Origin: Varanus komodoensis
Lineage: Eukaryota; Chordata; Lepidosauria; Squamata; Varanidae
Length of the DNA stretch: 64,000 nucleotides
Direction of reading: 5' to 3'
Assembly: GCF_004798865.1 (NCBI RefSeq)
Contig: NW_025335317.1
Location: 27,081,390 to 27,145,389, forward strand
The notes beneath the pieces were generated by a model. That model was not told the origin of the DNA. It did no database searches and worked only from the letters and a program-made list of their open reading frames with translations. Positions 1 through 13,347 of this stretch are shown here, one piece after another. Position 1 is the stretch's first letter; each line of letters starts with the position of its first letter. Position numbers and translations under genes: made by a program.

Positions 1-2048
1 CATGCATGGCTACGAGCTGGTAACCTGCCACAGGAGATGAAACAACAAGTAGATAATAAGCCATTTGATGGAACCAGACTCTTCCACTCAAAAACAGATG
101 AGAAACTTGACACCATCCACAAAGCATGTCTGACAACTCGCAGAATGAGATGGGGACCCTCTCAGCACTGCAACCATAAGTGGCCTTGGAACAGACAACC
201 ATAATATCACCCCTTCCAACCTATGCAACAGGGATACCCCAAGGGGCGCCAGTCCTTCCAGCAGAAATCAAGCCATTCTCTCCATACCAACGTTGGTATT
301 AACCTCCCACAAAGCATGTCAGTATGGACAAACACCAGTGCTGATGGGCAGTGCAAACCAGTTCTCCAAACGCACCTCCCCCATTTGGAATTGGCTCCAA
401 CATCATCTTCCCAGTTCTGTTCGTTAAAGACCATGGATATGAAATCAAGTTTGAAACTCTTCCCCGTCTTGGAGCACTCTGACAAACATTGGCTTTACCT
501 GTCCTGCTGGAGGAAGTAAACATACTACTTTGTATGAGAGCAATTTGAAAGACTGGCCACTCGGAGAGACAGCACAGTTTCTCCCTGAGATACTTCATGG
601 TACCAAAGAGGGATCGAGGCCTTTGCCCCATCCTTGACCTGTGTGGAGTGAATCGCTTTATCAAAACAACAACAAAAAAAATATTGAATGACTGTTTACA
701 GAACATTCTCTTGTTATTACAAAAAGAGGATTCGTTTGCATCTTTGGACTTGTGAGAGATGCTTATATTTCATATAAGCATACATTCAGCACATAGACAC
801 TTTTTGAGATTCATGGTTGGTACAGAAGTGTATGAATTCAACGTATTCCCCTTCAGCCTCACTACGGCACCTAGAGTGTTTACAAAGTGTATGGCTCCGG
901 TATGTGCCCATTTGAGATTACAGGGGGTTCATGTCTACCCATACCCATACAATTAATCTCATCCTCTAAGAGGGATCTACTGAACTCAGTCAATACCACA
1001 TGTACCTTTCTGCACCAACTAGGACTGTGCATTAATGTAAGTCATCACTTGTTCCCTCTTAAGCAGTCATGGACTCCAGTGAAGCACAAGCATACTTGCC
1101 AGCAGAAAGGAGGCAAAGATGGACAGATTTCATCTTAAGACTGCTCACCAAGATCCTGCATAAACAAGGCAGCATGTGGCCTGCATTCCTAACCTCCCTC
1201 ATGCTGCAATTCTGGGACAGGTGGCTGGAGAGGGACCTTAACATTGTGGCCATCCACCTAGCTAGAATTGACAAAATGACAGCAGATAACCTGAACAGGA
1301 GGCCTGAGGGGACCCACAGATGAGAACTTCACCCAGACATCCTGAGGCAGCTCTTTGAGACTTAAGGAACCCCATCCATGGACATTTTTGCTACACCAAT
1401 CAATGTGGTGTGCAAAGCCTTCTACTTCCAGGCTGGGATCATCCAGGGATTGATGGGAGACAGGTTCACCAGGGTGCTAGCCAAGATCAGGAAGGATCTC
1501 ACCTCCTTGGTCTTTCATCTGGCACCTGACAAAACCAGGTATCATTACTCAGGAGTGTGGGATGATCCTACACCTAGACATCAAGACTATCCATCTGATG
1601 GGATGGAAGTTTGGATGGTAGATCGGGAGGCCCTCTCTGTCTCGAAATATAGGCGATTCTGGATGCAACCCTGCAGCCAAACATGAGGCACTCTTACAAA
1701 GCTAAATTGAACATCTTTGTGATCTTTCCCGGGGTGTGGGGGGAGGACCTTTGATCAACATTGGGCATCCATCCAGCTTCCTATACATGCTGCACATGAG
1801 AGGTCTGAAACCATCTTCCCTCAGAGTATGTCCGGCAGCAAACTCTACCTTTCATGAAGTGGTCAGTGATTTTTTGTCTTTTCAAATCTCTTGTCACCAA
1901 GTACCCTAGGATACCACTGGGAAGACCAAAGTGGGAATTTAAAGTGGGGGACAAGCCACAGCAAGCCAGATTGTGTGTCAGGCACACTGTTGGTTCTTTA
2001 ATGAACAGCCTAGGCTACATTACTCATTTGCAACCTGGGTTATCTTGA
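1..2048 (+). mobile_element. DIRS retroelement relic (copy A)
   Basis: This is a decayed copy of a DIRS-type tyrosine-recombinase retroelement, in sense with the host gene, entering the window already started. Parts recognised by eye are a gag C-terminal piece (about 1-190), reverse transcriptase (about 520-1080; a block resembling EFNVFPFSLTTAPRVFTKCM lies at 840-900), a block typical of the region after RNase H (about 1320-1460, with MDIFATPIN), and a weaker recombinase-side stretch to about 2048. The right edge is uncertain. It is broken many times, probably ten or more, and looks old. RT similarity to the copy at 8598-8996 supports the family. Confidence 0.7.
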
Positions 2049-5000
2049 CACTCATTTTTCAATGTATCTCTTCATACGTTTGTTGAGATTCCTAAATGAC
2101 CCTAAACAGTAGTGGAACAGAATTTAACTTTGCAGAAGTCAAGTTGATTTCTTCAGCAAAACTTACTTTCTATATGCTTAATAATTGTATCTTTAATCAT
2201 ACTTTCCAGCAATTATCTTGAAAGGCTTGAAAAGCTCTAAGAATAAAGTCCAGGATCATCTCTGTGGTTCCCTGGCATAATGATATAAGGATCAGTTCTT
2301 TGTGTTTCTATAAATTTCATCTCTTTCCTGTGACCAGAACATTTATTTATCCAGTCTACATGAAAGTAATTGAAGTCCTCCATTATTAGAAATCTGTTTT
2401 GATGTCTTTCTGGTGTATGAGATATTACATGAAATTGTATGGAGATTTTATTAGAAAATGAAATGTAATAATGATCTTAAAGTAGCTCAAGAAACCTTGA
2501 TAAGTCTTTTGTGGAACTACATCCATCAAATCTCAGGTCCACAGTTCAGTCTCTGGACATGAACTAGCCTTCCAGTTCAGAGAACTACTGGTTTCATTAG
2601 AATAATTCTATGTAGAAGCAATCTGATATTTATTTAGCCCCCACAGATGTGGCATGTATCTTACAAATACATGTGTAAGATGTTGGTTAAATGATATATT
2701 TAAGATCATACAATCTTTGTTAACAATACCATTCCAGAGAAAATGAAGTAAACCTCCCAAATTGCATGCCCTTGGTTTTTAACAGCTATGTGAAACCTTT
2801 GAGTGTAATAATATGAAGATATAGGCTGAAATGTTATCAGGATACAGATGATACTCAGATGCAACTCTTAACAGTTTTTAGTTAGGCAATAGGGCTCACA
2901 GGACTGTCCAAATGGATTTTATTACTCCAGTTTTGTGTGATACTTGCTTCCCACTTTATTTCTGAGCTCTGCCCAGGAAGCTGATTCTTAACTTTACCCA
3001 CTGCCTCAAATTAGGAAATGTGTCACCCCTCCAAAAAGTATTAGATGTGCATAACATTGGCATATGTTATATTGGCATATAACATTTGTATATAGGCAGA
3101 CTTAGAAATAGTTGCTCTAATTTTAAAATAAACATGTTTCACCATAGTGATCAGGTATTGACTGTAGCTAACAGCTACAGTCTGTTCTCCAGACGCTAAC
3201 TTCTAGTAAACAGCTTGCTTTCCTATTTTATGCATCTTTGTTTTGGCTGGACAGTCCTTCAGACAGGGGGCTGTCCTTTGTAAAATGCAAGACATTTACC
3301 AATTTCATGTGTTCAGCATAGCTGGTTGTGGATTATTTAAGTCACAATGAGCCATGGCACCTGTGAAAAATCAAGCCATGACTGCAATTTGTTATGTCAT
3401 CTGAGCCTAGTACAGGTGGCTTGTTTGAGGATTAAAGAAGCATTGCACAATGTTAAAGCAAGTCATGAATTCTGCAAGGATTGTTTAACCCTTGGATAAT
3501 CCATCCCTGTTTGGTTTTCAGATGATATAACAAGACACAGTTGTTTTCTGTGGTTGGTACACAAAATGCAGCCTACCTTAATTTATTTAAATAAGCCTTG
3601 GTGGGCTGTCTGATTTTGTGAACAGGCTCACTGATGCTCTAACTTTAAAACCCTAAATAGTTGAAACCTGAATGCCTTAAGGACTATTTCCTCCTTTATT
3701 TATATGCTCACTCCATTCTACTTCTGATGCCGTGCTCAGGTTGGCTATGTCATCAAAAGTTTTGGGAGTGAGTACAAGGAGCAGGGTCTTCTTGATTGTA
3801 GTGCCTGGAAAATCCCGCTTGGTTCCATCTTTGTTTTTCTCCACCTCACTAAAGCATGACCTTTGGCTTAGATGACTAACCACTGAGTTCATTTCCTAAG
3901 AGTTTCACTCTGCTTTTATGTTTTATTGGAGTTTTTTTTTCTTTTTCAGTTTTTATTACTTTCTCTGAATACTGTTTATTATAACCAGCATTTATTGGTT
4001 TGTTGTAAGTTGCTTCAAGTTCAGTAAAGAAAAGGGAGGGCTTAAAAAGGTCTCTAAAACGTCACCATTCAATTAGAGTACAATGCCTTGTATACATCTT
4101 TATGGTAGTAATTAGCATTCTTAAAAGTTTCTAATATCAGTGGACACTTGTATGTTTATAGCAAATCCCTCCTATTCTTATCCAGTATGTCTCTTCTAAG
4201 TTTGTAATCCATAGCTGAATCAATACATTCATCTAACATTATAAACTTAAAGCAATTAAGAAGTGTTTGGTAATCTTTGGGGCTTTTGAAAAAATATTTC
4301 AATGACATCCCCCAAATGTACCTTTACAGAGAAAAAAAAAAATCAAATTTTTTGACTTGCAGACATAAGTTATTTGTTACTTTTAGTAGAAAATATCTCA
4401 CAAGTTTGTACAAAAATTGGCATGCCTCTTGTGCTGGCTTTCTAAAAGGAATTATTTGCTTGGCTCAATCCCATAAAGATGTAGGCTTAAAATCATGTCC
4501 AGTTCAGTAACTATAAGAACATACCTTTTGAAAAATTTCTCTCAGTTATTCAACCTGGCAGTGTTACCTAGTTCATGGTGATGAATACATATAGAAAATG
4601 CAGATAATTCTGGGATTAATGGTGCATGGAAGAAACAGTATTAGAAAATAAAAACCCCATCTATTTCCTGTTCTTAGTGTGGTAGGGTGTTGCAGTTCTA
4701 GGCATCTTCTGTGTCACTGCAGTGCAGAGAGGTAATATTGTGATGCTTCGTATTTGTGATGTTTAGTTGCTTAAAACAATGTATACCTAATTTGCACTAA
4801 CCAATTTAACTAGTTTAGGGCTTGAGTTACCAAATGGCTTGTCTCAGGTGCCTGGCCCTATTAAATAAGTATCCTTCCACTGTTTCTTCTAATGTTTTTA
4901 ATTGTTTTGAATAATCCTTGTATTCTTTAATATCATAGCTCACTTTTGATAAAGTTTGCAAAGAAAGTATTGTTTTGTTTGCATTGAGTTAACAGAAAAT

Positions 5001-5404
5001 CACACATTCTGAATTGTATACTCAATCACTCACACATCCAGTTAAAATTTGATGTAAATAAACTTAATTGGGTGTTTTGTACATATATATTTATAAATTT
5101 AATTCTATCTCCCTAACATTCTGTAGACAGCTTTTTAAACGGTGCTGACTATATACCGATTGCTCAAGGCAGATTGTTAGAAAAATGTCAGTCTCCTCTA
5201 AATACCTATTACAAATTGATTGTTAACAAGGAAAGTGTTGATCAGATTATCTTCAGAAGTCTTTGATTGTGTAGTTTAGCTTATACTAGGACAAACTGAA
5301 TTATGTGAATTAATTCACTCAAAAGATGAGTTTTCCATAAACCTATAAATAGAGTAACTATTATTATGCCAGTACCCAATATGTTTTTCTGTATTTACAT
5401 GCAG
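2049..5404. other. CPEB3 intron, no gene recognised
   Basis: This is AT-rich intronic sequence up to the microexon. I read both strands and saw no convincing exon, repeat family or RNA gene. Small open frames at 3677-3892 and 4277-4510 have no recognisable content. The final 100 bp carries the pyrimidine-containing acceptor region of the microexon. Confidence 0.6.
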
Positions 5405-5428
5405 CCAGGAGCTATGGACGGAGACGAG
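5405..5428 (+). CDS. CPEB3: CPEB3 24-nt microexon (linker)
   Basis: This is a 24-nt exon preceded by acatgcag and followed by gtaaaa. It is read as two leftover bases, then AGG AGC TAT GGA CGG AGA CGA, then one base that pairs with GT of the next exon. It therefore adds R-S-Y-G-R-R-R-G and leads into R-S-S of the following exon. The mammalian CPEB2/3/4 genes are known to carry an alternatively spliced exon of this size here, which creates a basic kinase-type site (R-x-R-x-x-S pattern) before RRM1. Because 24 is a multiple of three, skipping keeps the frame. The preceding exon is outside the window, so the first residue is unknown. Inclusion or skipping cannot be judged from DNA. Confidence 0.85.
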
Positions 5429-6284
5429 GTAAAAAAAAATCTTTTAAATGTTTATAAATATGGGTCATAGGGGCAAAAGATTAAGGCTATAAACAGCTTA
5501 TTATGCTTGTGCGGTAATGGGATAACTTTTCCTTTACTACTAAAGTAGCATTAGTCATGATTCTGCTTCAGTAGCTTCTTAATTTTAAGAGCATAACAGA
5601 ATGGGAAAGTAGAGATTTTGTTTGCGGCTCATAAAAACAACCAGTTTCATTCTGAACAGGACTAGTAGTTAAAAGAGAAACTGTTTTGGGTTTTTTGTTT
5701 TTTGAAGAAAATTGATCTTGAAATGTTAATTTCCATAGTAAGCAAGTAATGCTTTTTCACTATTTTTTTTACATGAGCATGCATTTTGATAAACTATGGA
5801 AATGTGTTCTTTTCAATTAAATAATTCCAAAACTATACACCTTCCTGAAAGATATACCCCAGTATGAGTGTGTGCTTGTTGCATTTGTACTGCTATGCTT
5901 CTGGGGCATTAAAACTAAAATACATGTAAAATTTGCATTGCTTGTCTCATGTATGTATGATTTATATGTTCTCCTGCAATTTAGCTTTCTAAGTACAATG
6001 GCTGAATTTGAATTGTAGTAAAAAATATTGAATCATAGTGAATTTGCTATTTATATTTAAAATTCTTATTTAATACCTGGAACCATGAATTCTTGTTTGT
6101 TTCCAGTCCATAGAATCTAAGAGTCAGTCAACTCATATACCACATTCCTTTTTAAATACATTTGTTTAAGATATTGTGTGTAATCAGTGTTCACACAGCC
6201 ACTTCTCTTTAAGGTTCTAACAGACTTCACTGTTGTCACATTAAAGTTAAGAAAATGGTTTCTATTTATGTAGATACTTTATGA
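5429..6284. other. CPEB3 intron, no gene recognised
   Basis: This is AT-rich sequence directly after the microexon donor. Introns around microexons are often conserved for splicing control, but conservation cannot be judged from one genome. Nothing else was recognised before the base composition turns GC-rich near 6340 at the DIRS copy. Confidence 0.55.
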
Positions 6285-9200
6285 AGTAGAGCTTGAAATT
6301 TCCAGGAGATAAAAGTGTAGCCTTAGAAATATTCCACAGTGGGCCCATCGTTTCCAGTTCACCCCCTGCAGCTTGCTTTGAGCACGAGTGTACCTTCCTG
6401 GTTGGACGCCAACAAGCTGCCCTCCTCTGTGGAGTCTTCTCAACCAACTAAATGATCGGAGAGGAGGGCTGCTGCCTCTGCCCCCTTGGAGGGACCATCT
6501 GGGACCATGGCAGCCCTGAGTACAAGAAGCGCTGCGCCACCAGACCACCTTCCTTGGCAGCTGACTCACCCTGCATGGACCACCCATGCACACCAGTCCC
6601 AGGGGTCCTCTTATACCACACTCCTGTGCCCTTTGAGCAGAATTCTCTGGGTGGATGCTCTCGGTTGTAGCCTCGTGCCACCCCAGCACATGCCACCTCC
6701 ACTGCGTGCCCTGACTTCTTTGCTGCAAGAGTCACCAGATTGCCATCTTGTGACCTCACCTCGTGGCCCACAGCAGGCATTGCTTTCCCTGCTTGCCACC
6801 CAGAACGCTGCTGCAGTGGGGCCTGCACTGTCATTCCATTCCTCCTTCCCTGACTGAGATGGCTTGTTCTCATGGTTGCCGGCATTGACGCACTCACTCA
6901 ACCAATTGGACTCCTTGGACCTGCCAGCTCAGAAGACTACATGGCAGAGGAGGTGCCGTGTCGTGTTGGACGACCCCTCCTCCAGTGCTTCTTCTGAGGA
7001 ACGGTCCCCTGGTCAACCACTGGCCTCCCAACACTGCCACCACTACACTGACAGCCCACATGCTCATGCGAGGCCTACCTCCCGGCAACCAGACCTCCAT
7101 GTTGATTGCTCCCACCTCTGGTCCGTGGCAACAACTTGGCAACTGAGGATTGATGCCGAGCTCTCACGATGCCTCATTGCCAAGAACAGGAGGAATCACG
7201 TGTCAGCCAAGGCAGATGCCACCACTTGGAGTGTCGACTCAAGGCATCCTCTGTCACCAAGGAGTCCTATCCTACCCACCGTGCCAGCAAGGCCTAGCAT
7301 CAGGGGGACAGCGACCTCTCCTCCAGCCTCGATCACTAATGCCACTGCAGACACTGAGGGGAACACTGGTGCAGGAGCTCCTTCAAGAACTTGGACAATG
7401 ACCACTGGGCCTCTGCTCCTACAGAGCCCAAGGCTGACCCTGTGTACAACCTCCTGTCCTCAGACTACTCAACATTGGCCTTGTTCCCCTTGCTGCCTGC
7501 CCTACTATGCACAACCCAACAGTCTTGGAGAACTCCTGTGGCTCTTGGGAAACTCCTGCTCTCTGTGTCACAAAGGATTGACCTCCGTATATAAGATTTC
7601 AGAGAAAATATTCTCTTTTCTGTACCAGCACCATAAGCCTAAATTAGTCATACTGGAGTCTATGCAAGGGACCTCCCAGAGGGACCACTCCAAGCCTGTG
7701 GACAAGGAAGGGTGCCATTTGGATGGCCTAGCAAAAAAGGGCTATCTGGCCTCTTCCCTGGGCATAAACATCTCCAGCTACAAGGCTTTCATGTCTAGGT
7801 AACAGCTCTTCCTTTGGGAAAAGCTGGGGGTTATGGCAGAGTACCTCCTGACCCACCTCTGTGATGCTGCCAAATTGATCCAATCTGAAGCTGTTAAACT
7901 GTCCAGGTACTAGATGGAGTCGTCTGGACATCAGGTAGATTGTCATAGCAAAGGTATGCTGTCATTTGTGGCAGTCTGCTGTCGCACCTGGTTGCAGTCA
8001 ACAGGCTTCCCTCAGGACTTGCCTTTTGACTCTGAGGTCCTGTTCAATGCCCATACAGATGAGAGTGTGAACTCCCTGCACTACTGCTAGGCGCATGGGC
8101 TTCATACTGCAGCCCCACTCCTGCAAGTGGCAGGGCCCCCCCCCCAGCTGCTGCTTCTTCCCAGACTGGCCTCCCCCGCAACCCTGGATGAGGCAGCCCC
8201 TCCAAAAGGTTTGATACTCAGCCTTGCCCGTGGCTCCTGCCCAGGCACCAAGATGCCAGGCACAGGCTCTAAGAACTAAGTCGAGGCAGCCCACCCCCCT
8301 GCCCCCCTCCACCTCTGACTCTTGAGTCCTCTTCATAATGTGCTCTGATTGCAGAATTGATTACACCCTCCCTCCACGGGGATGCATCAGGACCACCTTT
8401 CCCTCACCTGCCCTAGTGAGGCCGAGGTAGAGAGCCTTTTGTCTAAAAATGTGTCTTTTGAATGTGTCTCATTGGACCTCTCACAATATTTGTACTCTCG
8501 ATACTTCACTCTCCCCAAAAGAGACGGAAGCTTCAGGCCAATATTAGACCTATAGGCCATCAGCAAGTTCATCACCCCACCCCCTCAGAAGTTCAGGATG
8601 ACCACCCTCCAGGGCATCTTCCTGCTCCTTAGGCAAGGTGACTCCTTAGGCAAGGTGACCATTGAACTTAAGGATGCATACTTCCACATTTCTATCCCCC
8701 CGGCCTATAAGTACTTCCTCCACTTCCAAATTGGCCAGGAGATCTTCCAATTCTCTGTCCTCTCCTTTGGACTGGCCACTGCTCCCTGCATCTTCACCAA
8801 ATGCATGGCAGTGGTATGTGCGTACCTCAGGCTTCAGGGAATCCATGACTTCCCTTACCTAGATGACTGGCTCCTAGCTGCTCCTTCTATGGACAACCTG
8901 TTCAAAGGGCTACAACCCACACATGACCTCCTAAGGGACCTTGGCCTCATGATCAATTACGATAAATCTGTTCTTTCCCCCACACAATCCTCTTAATAGG
9001 GGCTTGCCTGGACTCCATTCCCATCATTGTTTTCCTCCCTCTACCACAGGCAGAGACCCTGGCCCAGCTGGCTACATCCATCAGGACCACTCCATCCTCC
9101 ACTGCACACACCAGAGGTTTCTAGGCCTCACGGACACCACGGTGTTTGTGCTGCATCTTGCACACCTCAGAATGAGACACCTTCAGCTCTAGTTCATAGA

Positions 9201-9829
9201 AGCCTTCGTAGTGGACGAAGGCCACCACCCTGTTCCCCCCTTCCCATGGGTCAGGCACTCCCTCTGCTGGTGGGGCATCACGGACAATCTAACCATGGGG
9301 GTCCCCTTCTCCACCCCGGGACCCTCTGCCACAGTCACAATTGATGCCTCCCACTCAGGGTGGGGTGCCCACTGCGCAGACATGCACACACAGGGCTTCT
9401 AGGACAGGCATGCTTCTCACCTCCACATCAACCTGCTAGAGATGCTAGCAGTGAAGAAGGTGTTCACCTCCTTCCAGGATTCCCTCCATGGATGACATGG
9501 TCAGGTGGGCACAGACAATACCACTGTCATGTATTACCTGAACAAACAGGGTGGGACCCACTTGACCCTACTCACCACACTAGTAGTTGTCCCTCTCCTT
9601 GAAGCAGTTCCAAATGTCATCACCATCTCCACTATCCATATCGCAGGGCACCTCAACTCCCTGGCAGACTCCCTGGGCCGCAACACCACCCCACATGAGT
9701 GGGAACTACATCCTGAGATATTTCCACAGAGATGGACCTTTTTGCCTCTTCCCCACAACACCAAATGCGACCATGTGTGTTCATGGGCAGGCTGAAGGGC
9801 TTCCTCCCGGGGGGGGGGGGGGGTGCCTT
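6285..9829 (+). mobile_element. DIRS retroelement relic, left part (copy B)
   Basis: This is the left part of the best preserved DIRS pol region in the window. The gag-like region spans about 6300-8000 and holds a 312-codon open frame at 6864-7802 with no recognisable domain. Reverse transcriptase lies at about 8390-9000; the open stretch 8598-8996 includes the active-site motif YLDDW and the typical CIFTKCM block. RNase H lies at about 9330-9790, with TIDASHSGWGAHC and TDNTTVMYYLNKQG. The element is interrupted by a complete L2 LINE at 9830 and resumes at 13348. It is broken, with several breaks (roughly five to ten), and is moderately old. The composition is GC-richer than the surrounding intron. 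Confidence 0.8.
9820..9829. repeat. Target-site duplication, left copy (L2)
   Basis: The 10-mer ggggtgcctt stands immediately before the (ATTT)n tail of the antisense L2 element and recurs at 13348-13357 immediately after its 5' end. It sits at the end of a run of G, which may have lengthened after insertion. Confidence 0.85.
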
Positions 9830-12800
9830 ATTTATTTATTTATTTATTTATTTAGGGTACTTCTATGCCACCCCATTCGCCGAAGCCTCGGGGCGGCTCC
9901 CAAATCATAAATAAATAGAATTCAATAAAACAATATAAATTAACAATATAAATTAAGTCACCCTGGCCAAAGAATAAAATGAATAAATAATATTAACAAT
10001 TAAAATAACATTTGAATAAAAAGGTCTTTGCCTGGCGCTGAAAAACAAATAATGATGGCGCCAGGCGGACCTCTCTGGGGAGCGCATTCCATAGATTGGG
10101 CACCACCACAGAGAAAGCCCTCCTCTGAGTACTTACCCTCCTAATTTCCTTCATGGAGGGTTCCCGGAGAAGGGCTTCTCCCGCTGATCTCAAGGGGCGG
10201 GCGGGCATATATGGACGTAAGCACTCCTTCAGGTAATCAGGACCCAAGCCGTTAAGGGCTTTATAGGTCATCACCAACACCTTGAATTGGGCCCGGACTT
10301 CAATGGGAAGTCAGTGAAGCTGACGGAGGACTGGAGTCATGTGAACATAACGCCCAGTCCCCATCAGCAGCCTGGCAGCTCTATTTTGAACCAATTGAAG
10401 TATCCGGACCGTCTTCAAGGGCAGCCCCACATAGAGCGCGTTAAAGAAGTCAAGTCGGGAAGTCACCAATGCATATGTCACTGTCGCCAGGCAGTCGTTC
10501 TCCAGGTAGGAGTGGAGCTGATGGATCAGCCGAAGCTGAAAGAAAGTGCTCCTCGCCACCGCTCTGGGTCGAGGAGCACTCCCAAGCTGCGGACCTTGTC
10601 CCTCAGAGGGAGTGCAACCCCATTCAGGACTAGGTTCAATTCACCCTCCCCGAAGCCCGATCCGCCAACCAACAGGACCTCTGTCTTGTCTGGATTGAGC
10701 TTCAGTTTATTGGCCCTCATCCAGCCCATTACCTCGGCCAGGCACCAGTTCAGTACAGCCACTGCCTCACCTGGATTGGTGGAAAACGAGAGGTAGAGCT
10801 GGGTATCATCAGCGTACTGATGATTCTGCAGCCCACACCTCCTGATGACCTCTCCCAGCAGTTTCATGTAGACGTTAAACAGCAAAGGGGACAAAATGGG
10901 TCCCTGCGGTACTCCATGGCATAGCTGCCATGGTGCAGAGCCATAGTCCCCCAGCACCACCTTCTGGAATCGGCCATTGAGATAGGAGTGAAACCACTGC
11001 AAAGCAGTGCCTCCAACCCCCAATCCTGCTAGCCTATCCAGAAGGATACCATGGTCGATGGTATCGAAAGCCGCTGAGAGGTTCAGAAGAACCAACAGGG
11101 ACGCACTCCCCCTGTTCTACCTGCACAGATCATCGTACAGGGCGACCAAGGCAGATTCAGTACCGTACCCAGGTCTGATGCCGGACTGAAATGGGTCCAG
11201 ATAATCAGTTTCATCCAAGAGTGCTTGGAGTTGTCCCGCCACCACCTGCTCCAATACCTTGCCCAGAAACGGGATGTTGGCCACTGGTCTATAATTAGTG
11301 GCCATCTCTAGATCCAGTGACGCTTTCTTCAGGACTGGTCAGACTACCGCCTCCTTTAAAGGGGCAAGTACCCGACCCCCCCTCAGAGAAGCGTTAACCA
11401 CTTCCCAGATCCCAATCCGGTGCTTGGCGTTGTTTATTAACCAAGATAGGCAAGGGTCCAATAGGCAAATGGTGGGACATACTCGTCCAAGCACCTTGTC
11501 CACATCATCAGGCCACAATAACTGAAATTCATCCATTAATTTTGGACCAGGCGGCAACATTGGTATCTCCCCAGAAGCCTCTGAATCACTAGTAGAGTCT
11601 AGCTCATGATGAATCTGAGCGATTTTCTCCCTGAAATGCTTGGCAAAGTCGTCAGAGCGGGCTTTCAAGGGTGGAACCAGATCTTTCTTAGGGCCAGGAC
11701 GGACCAGCCCTTGTACCACCTGAAAAAGCTCCACCGGATGGCATTTTGAGGAGGCAATGGAAACGGAGAAGAATTTCTTTTTCGCTGCCCTCACCGCCAC
11801 AGCATAGGCCCGATAATGGGTTCTTAAGTGTGTTTGGTCAGATACATCCCGTGATCTCCTCCACCTACTCTCTAGCCGTCTCCCGGCCTGCTTCATCGCC
11901 CGCAATTCAGATGTATACCAAGGGGAAGAGTGGGCTCTGCCTGGCGGGAGAGGATGCTTAGGAGCGATCATGTCAACAGCCCTAGTCATCTCTCCATTCC
12001 ATAGTTCAACCAGAGCCTCGACAGGAGCACCAGTCTTGTCAGCCGGAAACTCCCCCAGGGCCTTCAGGAATCCGTCCAGATCCATCCGGCTCCGGGGGCG
12101 GACCCACACAATTGGGTCCACACCCTTACAGAGGGAAAGGCCGTTCTCGAGCACAAACCTCACCAGGAAGTGATCTGACCATGACAGGGGTGTCAGACAT
12201 AAATTCCTCACCCTCAGACCACCCTCTTCCTGCCCCATTGAGAAAACCAGGTCCAGAGTGTGTCCACGTTCATGGGTTGGGCCTGTGGCATGTTGGAGAC
12301 CATGAAGTCCTGAGCCGCCCCGGTCAGACCAGTCTCAGCATGGAGATTGAAGTCCCCCAGGACCAACATCCTGGGGGTCCTCAACACCAGGTCCGAGACA
12401 ATCTCTGTCAGCTCAGGCAGGGAGACTGTTGGGCAGAAGGGTGCACGGTACACCCACAGAATCCCCAATCTGTCTCGTTCGCCCAACACCAAGTAGAGGC
12501 ACTCCAGCCCTGGTCTCGAAGGGACTGGAAGTCCCGTGAGGGAGATGGAGGCTCGGTAAACCAAAGTGACCCCCCCTCCCCTCCACTCCAGGCATGGACG
12601 GTGCTGAACCAGATACCTGGGTGGGCATATTTGAGAGAGGGCGACATCCCCCCCTCTCCCGCCCAGGTCTCTGTTATGCAAGCCAGGTCGGCCCCCTCAT
12701 CCACAATCAAGTCATGGATGAGGGAAGATTTATTGTGGACCAACCTAGCATTAAGCAGCAGCACCGTCAGGCCCGAGGGGCAGTTGACAAGACTATCTGG

Positions 12801-13347
12801 AACCCTCTGGCTGGGGGTAGACCCAGAAGGAGGGACAGGTGTCAGCCATCTGTCCCTCCTTCTTCTACGTGGACACATTAAGCCCCCACCGCTGTAACGT
12901 CCATTGCCCGTGACCACCCCAATGGCGGCGCCCACGCGCTCCCCAGGAAACTCAACTGTCGACATGGCCAGGGATGACTCCATAAAAAAAAAATTAAAAT
13001 ACAGTAAAACTTTAAAACAGTAAAAACTCCCCATCTATCCCCCCGATACAAAATTCCACCCACCGACCTAGCCCCCTGCCAGGCCAGCCCCGCACGGCCA
13101 TGAACAGCCACAAATGGCAGTGACTGCCCTTTGGCGTCACCCTTCGGTCGCCGGCCCCAGGCCACGTCTGGCGGGTAAAGCCAGTGCCCACCCGCGCGCC
13201 CCGCCCCAATCCGGCGTTGGTCTCACCGACGCCGGTGGGGGGGGGGAGCAGAGAGGGGCGTGGAAACCCGCCAGGCAGTGAGATGGCGGCGCCCTCCTTC
13301 GCACCGTCGACGGCGGCCCTGGCATGGCCCTGGCGTCCTCCGTCCCC
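9830..13347 (-). mobile_element. Near full-length L2-group LINE inserted in DIRS copy B
   Basis: This is a 3.5-kb non-LTR retrotransposon on the - strand. The left edge is a TTTA/ATTT repeat, the 3' tail of the element read in reverse. It is followed by a 3' UTR block (9850-9905) containing the gcttcgg..gggcggc signature shared with L2-type tails. The right edge is a GC-rich 5' UTR (about 12980-13347). Perfect 10-bp direct repeats flank it (9820-9829 and 13348-13357), so the insertion looks complete. Reading the coding part shows an APE endonuclease and a reverse transcriptase of the CR1/L2 superfamily. Low divergence and clear TSDs suggest a rather young insertion. A CR1-family label is possible, but the tail and the RT fit L2 better. 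Confidence 0.88.
9993..12977 (-). pseudogene. L2 ORF2: endonuclease plus reverse transcriptase
   Basis: The single recognisable ORF runs right to left from about 12977 (MESSLAMS). The endonuclease part shows LLLNARLVHNKSSLIHDLI and ITETW (frame 12408-13034), then LVLGDFNLHAE (frame 12214-12681), then the SDHFLV motif (frame 11339-12238). The reverse transcriptase part has ANIPFLGKVLEQVV (11117-11305), then AAFDTIDHGILLD, GVPQGPILSPLLFN and the catalytic YADDTQLY (10526-11095). C-terminal pieces lie at 10311-10559 and 9993-10280. The ORF is split over several frames by about five to six small lesions but has no large gap. No separate ORF1 was recognised upstream. Confidence 0.85.

Noticed and set aside
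1-5404. Another CPEB3 exon upstream of the microexon (ENSLIDIMRAE-type sequence)
   Set aside because: No frame in 1-5404 gave the conserved residues with splice sites, so the preceding exons are presumed to lie left of the window.
6864-7802. 312-codon open frame as a host gene
   Set aside because: It lies upstream of, and in sense with, a DIRS RT and RNase H and has low-complexity Pro/Ser/Thr-rich content. It is treated as the gag-side region of the DIRS relic.
12112-12897. 261-codon + strand frame
   Set aside because: Shadow of the antisense L2 endonuclease frame; the L2 motifs are on the opposite strand.
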